Shown: piece by piece, positions 51,119-60,072 of the stretch
Position numbering within the stretch: the stretch's first letter is position 1
How the letters are laid out: each line of letters opens with the position of its first letter
Assembly: GCF_014288055.1 (NCBI RefSeq)
Contig: NZ_JACOPK010000013.1
Location: 1 to 60,986, forward strand
Direction of reading: 5' to 3'
DNA: 60,986 nt
From: Agathobaculum hominis
GTDB lineage: Bacteria > Bacillota > Clostridia > Oscillospirales > Butyricicoccaceae
Notes under the pieces: model-generated
Database searches by the model: none
What the model was told of the DNA's origin: nothing
What the model saw: the letters and a program-made list of their open reading frames with translations, nothing else
Translations under genes and position numbers: made by a program

Positions 51119-53242
51119 TTATGCATGTTGAACTTCTCTGAGCTCATTAATAGCTTGATCGCACACGTCTACTATGTACTGTGGAACAGTATCATAGATT
51201 CGAGGATCGAGTTGGAACATATAATTATTTTCGACATGGTATGTTTCATTAACGAATTTCTGAACTACTACATTCATGGCTCTCCCAATGAAAATGAGCC
51301 GATAAATTTGTAGCTTTTCATAATTTGCTTTAGTTGAATCATATAAAGTTATCAGCAAATTTCGATTTTCCATACGTTGGTATGCCGTCTGATAATCAAA
51401 ATCAGGGATGTAACTTTTGATGTCTTCAGTTCCTTTTTGAATTTCATCCGGGGTCATGGGATTTCCGATACCGTTGCCAACGCATTTCCTCGGAATTTCT
51501 CGTGTGCCATCGCCTACATGAAAAACATTAGAAAGCAACTGCCATGCATCGTTTTTATTGTTTTCAAACTCCATGAGCCTTCGCAAATAAATGAGTTTAT
51601 TTAAGGGATCATTTGATTCTGCGATATTTTTTTCTGCAATAGCCGGATATGCTTTAATATCATCCGCGTGAATTTGCTGTTCCTGAAGCACTCCATTTCG
51701 TGTTGATAAGAATGCAGCGGTCGAAACAGCGCCAAAGTTTCGTTTCATGGTGTGAACCATATCAACCACTGTTCCAAATTCATGCGTTAAAAGAAGTACA
51801 GTCTTTTCTCTTAGATATCCAGGGTCTTTGAAAAGCATATTGACAATTGCAAATTTTTTGTTTCCATCGAAAGAAGAAATAGGATCATCCAATATAACTA
51901 AATCTGGCGTTTCACGTTTTATACTGTACATAAATAGAAGTAGTGCCAGCGCATTTCTTTCGCCATAGCTGAGGTGTGTTTGTACTGCATTGATGGCCTC
52001 ACGATGGTCTTCATAGTGTAAAAGCAACCTGTAATTTTTACCTTCAGATTCTTCTATGCTGACAGTATAATGATACCCTGCATATCGTAAGAAATCGTTA
52101 ATCTCTTTTTGGTTCTTTGAAATTATGTTTTGAATCAAAGTATTTTGATGGCTGATTTTTATACGAAGCTCGATAATTCTAGCGAGCACACCATCTATTG
52201 TAGCATTTAGAACATCTATTTTGCTTCTCATTAAATCGGAATTAAGATTAGCGTAATTGGGAAGATCGATTTTTTTATTTCGTAGAGTATTTTCAATTTG
52301 AGATACATCCTTTAGATTGTGGAAACCGGTGGACTTTAAATTGCATAGCTTTTGATACAAGCAATCAACATCATTCTTGACTGCTTGTAAAAAATGCTTT
52401 TGGTCATCAGTTATATTCGCTGCATTGTTTAATATTGTTTGCAGCTGTTGTTGAGCATTTTCTGGAAGATAGGGCATAAGTGCAGTGTATACTTCTATAA
52501 GATGATCCAGATGCTCAATGGATTTTGCATCATAAACATTTCGAACTCGCGTAATTTTTTCGCGAGTTGTTTCAATTGACCCGGCACAATATGGACATTG
52601 ATCAGCCATTTCCAAATAATCATTTCCACTTAATTGCCACTTGATCCATGCAACGTTTTTTGCTCCCTCTGTATGTTGCAAATAAGGAGCATATGATTCC
52701 AGTCCTTGAGGAATATTGTGAATCATATTCCCTTTTCCGAGACCTTTCATTAGCGGACTTGCTGCAGAAAGTCCACGTTGGGTAGCTTTTCCAAAACCAA
52801 ATATAAACTGATTTAGTGTTTGAATTAACTGGTCAAGCTCGGGATGAGATTGGAAAGTTTGGCTGATCCTTTCTAGTAATTGGGTGATTTCTTCCATGTT
52901 TCTATCATAATCAGGCGTTTTGACAAAAATGGCAAAGCTGTCTTTTATCAGCTCATCAGGCTGATAAACATATTGATTGACGTAATCCTCATTGAAAATT
53001 TGGATGCTATGAACATCTTCCAATCCAACGATGCTGGGTTGATGTTCATCAGCGTTATCTTCATACCGGAAAGGCAATAATTGTTTTAGCCCATCTTCAT
53101 TATCAGTGACTTTCGCTTGAATTGCTTTTGCAATAGTGGATTTTCCGGTTCCGTTAATGGCATATTTAATATTTAGCTTATGGGTTTCAATATCAATCGA
53201 GCCGGAATCGATCACGTTACAATTTTCAATCTGGATATGCAT
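51119..53242 (-). CDS. AAA_13/PrrC-type P-loop ATPase
   Basis: The 707-residue protein starts with a RecF/SMC-like ATPase half: YAINGTGKSTIAKAI (Walker A, about 27-41) and FNEDYVNQYVYQP. A helical insertion holds a CPYC pair (about 217-220), perhaps half of a zinc hook. The second half has the ABC signature THLSYGERNALALLLFMYSI (about 432-451) and Walker B LVILDDPISSFD (about 458-469), then LLLTHEF. The C-terminal 200 residues have no clear nuclease motif. Relatives include the anticodon nucleases PrrC and RloC and other phage-defence ATPases. Stand-alone gene with an AGGAGAAAGGAA site. A defence role is likely but unproven. Confidence 0.8.
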   Translation of the reverse strand: MHIQIENCNVIDSGSIDIETHKLNIKYAINGTGKSTIAKAIQAKVTDNEDGLKQLLPFRYEDNADEHQPSIVGLEDVHSIQIFNEDYVNQYVYQPDELIKDSFAIFVKTPDYDRNMEEITQLLERISQTFQSHPELDQLIQTLNQFIFGFGKATQRGLSAASPLMKGLGKGNMIHNIPQGLESYAPYLQHTEGAKNVAWIKWQLSGNDYLEMADQCPYCAGSIETTREKITRVRNVYDAKSIEHLDHLIEVYTALMPYLPENAQQQLQTILNNAANITDDQKHFLQAVKNDVDCLYQKLCNLKSTGFHNLKDVSQIENTLRNKKIDLPNYANLNSDLMRSKIDVLNATIDGVLARIIELRIKISHQNTLIQNIISKNQKEINDFLRYAGYHYTVSIEESEGKNYRLLLHYEDHREAINAVQTHLSYGERNALALLLFMYSIKRETPDLVILDDPISSFDGNKKFAIVNMLFKDPGYLREKTVLLLTHEFGTVVDMVHTMKRNFGAVSTAAFLSTRNGVLQEQQIHADDIKAYPAIAEKNIAESNDPLNKLIYLRRLMEFENNKNDAWQLLSNVFHVGDGTREIPRKCVGNGIGNPMTPDEIQKGTEDIKSYIPDFDYQTAYQRMENRNLLITLYDSTKANYEKLQIYRLIFIGRAMNVVVQKFVNETYHVENNYMFQLDPRIYDTVPQYIVDVCDQAINELREVQHA

Positions 53243-53359
53243 TATTATTCCTTTCTCCTGGTCATTGACTTATTAATTAACCTATTATATTCCATTTATC
53301 ATAGCACCGTCAAGAATTAGCGCAAAAACATTTGAAGTCTCTAGTTGAAAGAAATCAGC

Positions 53360-53720
53360 TCACAATGACGACCTTAAGAAAATTGTCTCCAGATCCTTAC
53401 TGCTTATGTATTTCTTATTGTCCACTGAGTTTCGACTACATGACGAAGCCGAATGTAGGTTAGCATCAAGGTAGTTTCCATTTGGAAATGTTCCCACCAC
53501 GTGGGTTCTGCAATGAATCTTGCAGACCAACTGCTCAATCACATTGTTAGTACGATCCAATGTTCTTAGGGGAAGACGCAATAAGACCGCATTCCCTTGA
53601 TGTCATTCTCAATCTTCTTAGTTGGTTTCCTTCAGCTGCTCCATTGCTTTTAGTTCAGCGAATATTGCTTGGGACTTTTCGCAAGTTGCTCTTACTCCGC
53701 TGCTGGCGGACTGCTTCGAG
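53360..53720 (-). pseudogene. IS256-family transposase C-terminal remnant
   Basis: The minus strand encodes RTLDRTNNVIEQLVCKIHCR and then THVVGTFPNGN, matching the conserved RTNNxIERLNREIRRRTRVVG end of Mutator/IS256 transposases, and later NKKYIS. Upstream codons are broken by stops and a shift. It is a decayed copy. Confidence 0.75.
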
Positions 53721-53789
53721 TGCTAAAGATACAATTTTGGCATTGTATTTAGGCACAACAGAGAAAAGATTTGGGCTGCGGACAGAAAT

Positions 53790-54050
53790 TCGGACCATAT
53801 TGCTATCCTACGGATGAGCTTGGTATCCGCATATCTTTAGATTTCCTATATTCCAGTGGGCTTATTCCGACAAGAGATAGCTTGATTTGTTTCTCGCAAT
53901 ACCAATGCAGGTATCGATTTATTGCATTGATCAATTGTGCTCAAACAGAATATCCCACATAGGAAACATAATAGAACATCTCGTTTTTCAAACGTCCGAA
54001 CACACCTTCGTAGGCTGAATTGTCAGGTGAATAGCTTTTTCGACATTGAT
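53790..54050 (-). pseudogene. IS3-family transposase (OrfB) C-terminal remnant
   Basis: The minus strand encodes DNSAYEGVFGRLKNEMFYYV, a stop, then LINAINRYLHWYCEKQIKLS and SPLEYRKS, matching the end of the IS3/IS150 integrase core (DNxxxExFxxxLKxE, with the catalytic Glu position, and NxxRxxxxLxxxSPxxY). The in-frame TGA near 53955 makes it inactive. Confidence 0.85.
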
Positions 54051-54436
54051 CCTAGAATCCTTACTGCATTCATTTGCTCAATCCATCCTGGCCATCTATA
54101 GTGACAGTCACAATCTGCACTGAAATCATGTTGAATCAGGTTGCCAACTTCGAGGATGACTTTTCTACATCTAGATATTAGACATCGCATGTAAAGATAT
54201 ACATGATAAAGAAAAAAGATGATTAACGCGAGGCCTCCGTCGATTACGGTAATTGCTACGATTACCAAGCATATGTTATCGAGAATCGTGCATAAGGAAG
54301 AACCATTATTGCAAGAAGAGTTCGTTTTGGTGGAAGTTCGTCCGGAAGCGGATTTTTGCGTTTCATCGAAGGCCTGCTTATAATGCACATAACCATCTAT
54401 GCCTTTGCCATAAAAGCCGTAATCATCCTTTTTCAT
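54023..54436 (-). CDS. Small membrane protein, 3' end replaced by IS debris
   Basis: The 137-residue reading frame starts MKKDDYGFYGKGIDGYVHYK behind a perfect AGGAGGAAAG site. A Ser/Thr-rich linker and one hydrophobic segment follow (NICLVIVAITVIDGGLALII, about 54-73, then FFLYHVYLYM). The last residues run into the IS3 remnant in another frame, so the natural C-terminus is probably lost. The family is unknown to me; the start of the gene seems intact. Confidence 0.55.
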   Translation of the reverse strand: MKKDDYGFYGKGIDGYVHYKQAFDETQKSASGRTSTKTNSSCNNGSSLCTILDNICLVIVAITVIDGGLALIIFFLYHVYLYMRCLISRCRKVILEVGNLIQHDFSADCDCHYRWPGWIEQMNAVRILGSMSKKLFT

Positions 54437-54599
54437 TTCGCTTTCCTCCTATTTATGTTTTATAGTGCATACTACTGCAAGATCAGCGTTGCAAACGGAG
54501 GAGTGAATGATATTTTATCTAATGTACGAATATGTTATGTATATCAATCGGATTGAATACGCTTACGCATGAAAAATTAGTGTATGAGGAATAACTTAA

Positions 54600-55580
54600 T
54601 TAAAAAGAAACACCCCCCACCCCCATCTCCTCAAACTTTCCTAACAATTTAATAAAGTCAGATTTCTTAATCCTACAATCCTTACGGACGGCTGCGAGCG
54701 AAACGCAGCCGTTCGCCTTTTTCGCGATGCGACGCATCTTCTTCTTTGTCTTTTTGTGATACTTAGAGGCGTCAATACGGTCGAGCAGTTCGGAGAGCGG
54801 AATCGGATCAAAGTACGTCATATGCAGTCGATGCAGAAACTTATGCTGCTGCTTTTCTACCTGCTCGCTGAGCTCAATAAGCTGACCATACCAGTCTTTG
54901 GCCTTGGTTATCTTGGTGATTTTCGAACGCTTAAACTGTAATTCCAGACGCAGAATATGCTCATCAATCTTGATATTATGCCGTTTTTTGAGCTCATACG
55001 TTTTATCGTAAACCGAAAAAGCGCAGCTTTGAGACTGATTTTCGATCGTCCACGAATGCTTATCCGCCTCTTTGGATTTCTCGTCAAAATCCAAATATGA
55101 ACTGAAGGAAATCACGCTGTAACGGGGGATAGGATGTGATTTCTTAAACATTTCAAGTCGTTTGCGTACGTCGGCCCTGCTTTCGTAATACAGATTGCAG
55201 GTCAGATCGCATCGAGACAGCTTGAAAGTCTTGAGCGGTTCGGATACTCCGATATCTTTGAGAATGTAACTAAGAAAGAGCTTCATTCCTGCAAAATCCA
55301 TATTCCGCTTGAAAAGATTGGTTGGCTGATAATGACCGGCAAGCAGGGAAGAGGGATTGACGATCAGCGTCAGCCAGCTCGGACGCGAACCCAGGGATTG
55401 ACTCAGCTGAATTTCGACGCCTTGTGACTTGTATTGCGTAATCTGATAATAAAAAGATAAGTTATACTTGCCTTTATTGCAGCAAAAGCACTTGTTCTGC
55501 TCAATAATATTCTGAATTTCGGAATAGGACAATTTCCGCTTCAGGGAAAAAGTGTGAATACCGTACTCGTTCGTAATCAT
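54600..55580 (-). CDS. Putative replication initiation protein
   Basis: The 326-residue protein resembles phage/plasmid rolling-circle initiators (gene II/X or Rep_trans style): LSRCDLTCNLYYES (about 121-134), SVYDKTYELKKRHN (about 188-201) and HILRLELQFKRSKI (about 206-219, the RLExxxK-like segment). A basic C-terminal part may bind DNA. The start overlaps the helicase stop (ATGA). With the helicase it may allow the excised circle to replicate or be mobilised. The family call is from general pattern only. Confidence 0.5.
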   Translation of the reverse strand: MITNEYGIHTFSLKRKLSYSEIQNIIEQNKCFCCNKGKYNLSFYYQITQYKSQGVEIQLSQSLGSRPSWLTLIVNPSSLLAGHYQPTNLFKRNMDFAGMKLFLSYILKDIGVSEPLKTFKLSRCDLTCNLYYESRADVRKRLEMFKKSHPIPRYSVISFSSYLDFDEKSKEADKHSWTIENQSQSCAFSVYDKTYELKKRHNIKIDEHILRLELQFKRSKITKITKAKDWYGQLIELSEQVEKQQHKFLHRLHMTYFDPIPLSELLDRIDASKYHKKTKKKMRRIAKKANGCVSLAAVRKDCRIKKSDFIKLLGKFEEMGVGGVSF

Positions 55581-56851
55581 TTTTTATTCCTCCGTTTCTT
55601 CGCACATACCGTGCAGCGCTTGCAGGTTTTAGTTTCGTTCTGTCCCTGATACTCGAGAATATCACTTACCATACAGTTATCGCTGTGGATAAAATCATGC
55701 ACCTGCTTCCGTTTTGTCTTTATTGTTTTAGCGGCTTTGGCTGACTGCTTTTTCGTCTTCTTGATAAAGCTGTCCGAGACAGCGTCATCGTCGTCGTTCT
55801 GATCGTAGAAGAGGACACAGTGCGCCTTTCGCCCATCACGTCCCGCTCGGCCAATCTGCTGAATGTAATCCGTCATGCTGATCGGCGCGTTAAAGTGTAC
55901 AACAAGTTCAATATCGGAAACATCAATACCCATCGAGAACGCCGAGGTTGAAATCATAATTTTTCTTTCACCATGCAGGAAATCGAACAGCAGCTCTTTC
56001 TTGTGACGTTCCGGCTTAACTCGTGAATGATAACGAGTCACCTCGTCCGTATATCTTTCACGCAGGATATTATATAACGCATCGACATAAGCCGTAGTCT
56101 GCGCAAAAACCAGCACCGAGCCATCCTTGTGATATTTATCAATCAGCTTGCATAGTTTCTTGATACGGGATTCAAGTCGTTCCTCCAGCGTTTTCTTGTT
56201 GCAGGTAACGTCCTTCTTGAGCAGAATAAGATTATCGCGTCGTAAATCACTGCGGAGCACAGCAGGCTTGTCCATATGCAAATTATCACGAATAATATCC
56301 ATAGAGTCAGCCGGTATTGTCGCAGAGCAGGCGCAGATCACCGGTTTATGCTCCAGCTTATCAATAAATTTGCCAATGTGCAGATAAGCGTCACGAAACG
56401 TTTGACCCCATTCCGTAACGCAGTGACACTCGTCAACAACTACCATAAAGATATCCGTCTGTTTCATCGCAGAAAGAAAGGTACTGTTCTGTAAACGTTC
56501 CGGCGTCACATAGAGAAAGTTCAACCTGCCTTTGCGCGCCTTCTTCAAGATCTTTTCGGTATCTTCCTTTGTAGTGTCCTTGTCGATGTATTCAGCAGAA
56601 ATGTCATGAGCTTTTAATGTCTGCACCTGGTTGTAGATCAGCGCAAGCAATGGTTCAATCACAATCGTCAGCCTGTCGGAATGAGCGAGACCAACGGTTT
56701 CGTAGATGACCTGTTTGCCGGAAGACGTGGCAGCAATCACAATCGCATCCTGTCCGGCATCAAGAGTTTTCATCGGGATGATCTGCGCCTTGCGAGGCTT
56801 GTCAAAACCAAGCTGTTTCAAAGCAGATTTAAGATGTCGTTTAATATCCAT
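55577..56851 (-). CDS. RecQ-like DExH helicase
   Basis: The 424-residue superfamily 2 helicase has TSSGKQ (motif I, about 42-47, with Lys), VVVDECHCVTEWGQTFR (motif II DECH plus the RecQ aromatic loop, about 144-160), CSATI (motif III), FAQTTAYVDAL (motif IV) and QQIGRAGRDGR (motif VI, about 345-355). The C-terminal Cys cluster (CKRCTVC) may bind zinc. It lacks the RQC and HRDC domains of chromosomal RecQ. Start follows GGAGGAGG. Coupled to the putative initiator, it should unwind island DNA. Confidence 0.9.
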   Translation of the reverse strand: MDIKRHLKSALKQLGFDKPRKAQIIPMKTLDAGQDAIVIAATSSGKQVIYETVGLAHSDRLTIVIEPLLALIYNQVQTLKAHDISAEYIDKDTTKEDTEKILKKARKGRLNFLYVTPERLQNSTFLSAMKQTDIFMVVVDECHCVTEWGQTFRDAYLHIGKFIDKLEHKPVICACSATIPADSMDIIRDNLHMDKPAVLRSDLRRDNLILLKKDVTCNKKTLEERLESRIKKLCKLIDKYHKDGSVLVFAQTTAYVDALYNILRERYTDEVTRYHSRVKPERHKKELLFDFLHGERKIMISTSAFSMGIDVSDIELVVHFNAPISMTDYIQQIGRAGRDGRKAHCVLFYDQNDDDDAVSDSFIKKTKKQSAKAAKTIKTKRKQVHDFIHSDNCMVSDILEYQGQNETKTCKRCTVCAKKRRNKK

Positions 56852-56960
56852 AGAGATAATCCTCCTCCATATAAAGATTATCAATATGTTGTACGTGTAT
56901 AAAAAGATAATGCCGAATAGTGAACTTTTTTCAAAAATTTATTACATTTTTTGATATAAT

Positions 56961-56999
56961 AAAAAAACGTCCCAAATACCTTCCCTGAGTATTTGAGAC
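56961..56999 (-). terminator. Minus-strand terminator at the island's right side
   Basis: GTCTCAAATAC pairs with GTATTTGGGAC (one G-U) and is followed on the minus strand by seven T. It would stop transcripts that enter from the chromosomal minus-strand genes on the right. Confidence 0.8.
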
Positions 57000-57100
57000 A
57001 CAAATATTGCGTTTATTCATAATAAAAGTGTAAAAAAGTTAGAATAAATAGATGGATTTTGCCGGATTTTTTGTTCTGGCGCTGCACGAAATTCAGTCTT

Positions 57101-57120
57101 TGTAGCCGCCTGTAGCCAAA
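57101..57120 (+). repeat. Integrase arm-site pair, right end, inner
   Basis: TGTAGCCGCC TGTAGCCAAA, 10-base spacing, same orientation and spacing as the pair at 1061-1080. Confidence 0.6.
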
Positions 57121-57210
57121 CCTTTCGGCAGTCATTCCATCAACCCTCATTTCGCCCGCAATAAGCGGCGGCGCGAGCGGGACGTCAGCAATTCGCAAAA
57201 CCACCCAAAT

Positions 57211-57239
57211 TTGACGAATTCACGCCGATATGCTATAAT
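57211..57239 (+). promoter_or_regulatory. Promoter reading toward the right end of the island
   Basis: TTGACG, 17 bases, TATAAT. No gene follows in the integrated state. In an excised circle it would point across attP at the integrase gene, although the hairpin at 980-1015 would stand in between. Confidence 0.6.
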
Positions 57240-57332
57240 AAGTACAGCAAAGAGATACTTTTCGAGACGCTTGATTACAACCTCGCAAGCCTCAAAATCC
57301 CGTGGCTGCAAGCCTCCGAGAGATTGGCTCCA

Positions 57333-57351
57333 TGTAGCCAACTTGTAGCCA
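57333..57351 (+). repeat. Integrase arm-site pair, right end, outer
   Basis: TGTAGCCAAC and TGTAGCCAAA start 11 bases apart. With the inner pair they give the right arm two clusters against one on the left. Confidence 0.6.
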
Positions 57352-57484
57352 AAACGAAAAAAACGCCATTTTACGGCCCTCTGACAAGCGGTTTCGCCGT
57401 CCACTGCGTGTATTCTGGACTCCCCATTTCGCACGGAAACCGTCCAAATGTTCCAAAACCAACGAGAAAAAATAATTTTAGGCG

Positions 57485-57542
57485 AGTTCAACTCCTCTCG
57501 GCTCCGCTAAAACCAGCACAGAACCGACGGTTTGAGCCGTCT
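57485..57542 (+). repeat. attR: decayed copy of the tmRNA 3' end
   Basis: AGTTCAACTCCTCTCGGCTC continues into CGCTAAAACC and CGACGGTTTGAGCCGTC. Compared with 949-1004 the changes are mainly transitions, including CCACCA to CGCTA, so this copy no longer encodes a working tmRNA end. The downstream terminator arm is also broken. Confidence 0.8.
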
Positions 57543-57664
57543 GTACTTCATCGCGCAGGACATCAGTCCAGCAGAGTTATCAAGTGTTCATGATACTGTG
57601 CGTGCTGATTGAGATCATTTGTGTGGAAAATCTGTAAATAGATTAAAAAATCATCAATTCTGCC

Positions 57665-57710
57665 GCAGGACAGGGACAAATCAGAATGTCTCTGTCCTGC
57701 TCGTTTTTTC
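57665..57710 (+). terminator. Plus-strand terminator beyond attR
   Basis: GCAGGACAGGGA pairs with TCTCTGTCCTGC (one G-U) and is followed by TCGTTTTTTC. It may be the terminator that originally lay downstream of ssrA. Confidence 0.8.
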
Positions 57711-57804
57711 ACAAAGTAAAATATGATATGCTGAATCGCCTGGCTGCAAGGTAAAGATCATCGCGTTCAACAGTGGTCTTCTTCGAGGGTATCGCAGAGG
57801 GCAT

Positions 57805-58665
57805 TTACCTGTTTTCTCCTGCGTGACCATCGTAATTCTCGAGGAACGAATGGAGTACGCCGCCGGTCTTGTAGCCGGGCATCATATCCAGATTGACCGA
57901 GTGAATGCTGTTGAAAATGCTGCGCTCGATATTGGGCTTGTCGCGGCGCAGACGGCGCAGCAGGATCTTGACCTCCTGACGCTTGGAGCCGCCGCCGCCA
58001 TTGTCGCACATGGTGCAGTTTTCGGTAAAGCGGCAGGCGCACTGGATAAATTCGAGGTCATTATACTGCTTCCATGCGAGAATGTCCTCCTCGTGGATGC
58101 AGTAGAGCGGACGGATCAGCTCCATGCCCTCGAAATTCGTGCTGTGCAGCTTGGGCAGCATGGCCTGCATCTGCGAGCCGTAGAACATGCTCATGACCGT
58201 CGTCTCGATGACGTCGTTGAAGTGGTGGCCGAGTGCGATCTTGTTGCAGCCGAGCGACTGCGCCTTGCTGTAAAGATAGCCGCGGCGCATGCGGGCGCAC
58301 AGGTAGCATGGGTTCTTTTCGCTGTTGTTGGCGACCTCGAATACGTCAGTCTCGAAAACGGTGATCGGGATGTGCAGCAGCGCGGCGTTGCTCTCGATTT
58401 TACTGCGGTTGATCTCATTATAGCCGGGGTCCATGACGAGGAAAACGACCTCGAACGGGACCTCGCTGTACCGCTGGAGCAGCTGCATCAGCTTGGCCAT
58501 CAGCATGGAGTCCTTGCCGCCGGAAATACACACGGCGATCCGGTCGCCCGGCTGAATGAGATGATACTGACGGACGGCCAGAGTAAACGGGTTCCAGATG
58601 GTCTTTCGAAATTTCTTGATGATGCTGCGCTCGATCAGTTCGTGCGGCTCTAATGTGCGTTTCAT
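57805..58665 (-). CDS. TtcA-family tRNA 2-thiolation protein
   Basis: The 286-residue PP-loop enzyme has CISGGKDSM (about 46-54) for ATP and the iron-sulfur Cys pair in NPCYLCARMRRGYLY (about 118-132), with further Cys (CACRF, CTMCDNG) after 200. TtcA adenylates and thiolates cytidine-32 of tRNA, taking sulfur from a cysteine desulfurase. The desulfurase gene lies 19 bases upstream in the same direction, so the pair may form a sulfur-transfer operon. Core chromosome, outside the island. Confidence 0.88.
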   Translation of the reverse strand: MKRTLEPHELIERSIIKKFRKTIWNPFTLAVRQYHLIQPGDRIAVCISGGKDSMLMAKLMQLLQRYSEVPFEVVFLVMDPGYNEINRSKIESNAALLHIPITVFETDVFEVANNSEKNPCYLCARMRRGYLYSKAQSLGCNKIALGHHFNDVIETTVMSMFYGSQMQAMLPKLHSTNFEGMELIRPLYCIHEEDILAWKQYNDLEFIQCACRFTENCTMCDNGGGGSKRQEVKILLRRLRRDKPNIERSIFNSIHSVNLDMMPGYKTGGVLHSFLENYDGHAGENR

Positions 58666-58684
58666 AAACAGGCTCCCTGTATCG

Positions 58685-59806
58685 TTATTTCACGAGTTCG
58701 TGATAGCATTCGTCGAAAATGGCGAGAAAGGCGTCGATCTCCTCGTCGGTGGTGAGGTGGCTCAGGCTGATGCGCCATGAGGACAGTGCGTTACGGCGGT
58801 CGCGGCTGACAGCGAATACCGCGCGCGAGGGCAGGCCGTCCGCCGAGCAGGCGGATTTGACCGACACGCAGACGCCTTTTTCGGAAAGCGCACGCTGAAA
58901 TACGGTTCCCTTTACATTTTTGACGCTGAGGTTGAGGATATGCGGGACAGCGTGCTCCGGGCTGTTGATATGCACGGCCGGATAGGCGGAGAGCGCCCTG
59001 AGCAGGCGTTCACTGTGCCGACGGACAATGGCACAGCGGTTTTCGCGCTGCTCGCAGGCGAGCTGGAGCGCGAGTGCAGCGGACGCGGCAAGCCCCAGTG
59101 CCGGTGTGCCGCTGCGGTAAAGCGTCGTGCTTGCGCCGCCGTTCATCTGCGGCTCCAGCGGCATACGGCTGCGCTTGAGCAGAACGCCGCTTCCGCACAG
59201 GCCGCCGAACTTGTGCGGTGCAAAGCTCATCGTGTCGATGCCGGAGAAATTAACCGGGATGCGGCCGATGGCCTGCGTCGCGTCGACATGCAGGCGGCAG
59301 TTCGGATAACCGGCGAGCAGCTCTGCGATCTCGCGGACCGGCTGAACCGTGCCGAGCTCACTGTCCACCGCGCAGAGCGCGACGAGTACGGTATCCGGGC
59401 GCAGCAGCTCGTGCACTTCCTCGGGGGCGACCGTGCCGTCGCGGCTGATGCTCAGCAGGTCGATCTCCCAGCCGCGCTCCTGAAGTGCAGTCAGGCTGCC
59501 GCTGACCGAGGAATGCTCGAGCGGCGTGGAGATGATGTGCCTGCCGATGTGGCGCGAGGCCTGTGCGATACCCTTGATGGCGAGATTGTTCGCCTCGGTC
59601 GCGCCCGAGGTGAAAATGACCTCGGAGGGGGCTGCGCCGGTGAGCGACGCGATCTGCTCGGCTGTGCAGGCCATTTGCTCGCGCGCGGCCCGGCCTGCGG
59701 CGTGGCCTGAGTTTGGATTGGCAGTAAAACGGCGTTCCATGTCGCAGAAACGCTCGAGCACCGCAGGGTCAGCCGGTGCATGGGCAGCGTAATCGAGATA
59801 AATCAT
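58685..59806 (-). CDS. Cysteine desulfurase (NifS/IscS-like)
   Basis: The 373-residue PLP enzyme has TSGATEANNLAIKG (about 66-79), PLEHSSV with the PLP-stacking His (about 96-102), HVDATQAIG (about 172-180) and SFAPHKFGG with the PLP Lys (about 193-201). The mobile loop has the catalytic Cys in VKSACSADG (about 322-330). It moves cysteine sulfur to acceptors, probably the TtcA-like protein encoded next to it. GGAGCGCAG precedes the ATG. Confidence 0.93.
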   Translation of the reverse strand: MIYLDYAAHAPADPAVLERFCDMERRFTANPNSGHAAGRAAREQMACTAEQIASLTGAAPSEVIFTSGATEANNLAIKGIAQASRHIGRHIISTPLEHSSVSGSLTALQERGWEIDLLSISRDGTVAPEEVHELLRPDTVLVALCAVDSELGTVQPVREIAELLAGYPNCRLHVDATQAIGRIPVNFSGIDTMSFAPHKFGGLCGSGVLLKRSRMPLEPQMNGGASTTLYRSGTPALGLAASAALALQLACEQRENRCAIVRRHSERLLRALSAYPAVHINSPEHAVPHILNLSVKNVKGTVFQRALSEKGVCVSVKSACSADGLPSRAVFAVSRDRRNALSSWRISLSHLTTDEEIDAFLAIFDECYHELVK

Positions 59807-59840
59807 AGCACTGCGCTCCTTTGTTCAAACTTGAATTATA

Positions 59841-59869
59841 ATCATAGCATTTATGTAGGAAAAAGTCAA
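59841..59869 (-). promoter_or_regulatory. Promoter of the desulfurase-ttcA operon
   Basis: On the minus strand TTGACT, 17 bases, TATGAT; the -10 box lies 34 bases before the start codon. Confidence 0.75.
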
Positions 59870-60072
59870 GACGAACGGAGAAGGATTGGCCTGTAATATG
59901 TCGAAACGATGAAAAATTCAAGTGGTTTCGTGCAGCTGTGCACGCAAACAGTGCAAAAAACGTTGAGATCTATTGCTGCCATCGTTCAAAATAACAGAGA
60001 AAGCGTATTCTCATGCACCTTGCGCCGCGGTTTCCGCTGCCTTATAATATAGGAATGAAGGAGGCGGCATGG

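Larger units (their letters stand above)
949..57509 (+). mobile_element. Genomic island integrated in the tmRNA 3' end
   Basis: A tyrosine integrase gene starts about 155 bases after the tmRNA 3' end. An imperfect copy of that 3' end recurs at 57485. Paired TGTAGCC motifs sit inside both ends. Everything between is accessory: recombinases, retron, polysaccharide operon, IS remnants, surface-protein pseudogenes. No relaxase, coupling protein or type IV secretion gene is recognisable, so self-transfer is unlikely. The left copy of the att sequence is an intact tmRNA end. The right copy has drifted by about eight transitions and lost CCA, which suggests long residence. Confidence 0.85.

Noticed and set aside
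50659..51141. Plus-strand frame of 160 codons after the transposase remnant
   Set aside because: It starts inside the hairpin series, loses coding character half-way and overlaps the end of the opposing ATPase gene.
57147..57491. Minus-strand frame of 114 codons at the right end
   Set aside because: It runs through arm sites and attR, has no ribosome site or recognisable family.
949..57509. Conjugative element (ICE)
   Set aside because: No relaxase, VirD4, VirB4 or other secretion genes recognised; only integrase, helicase and a putative initiator.
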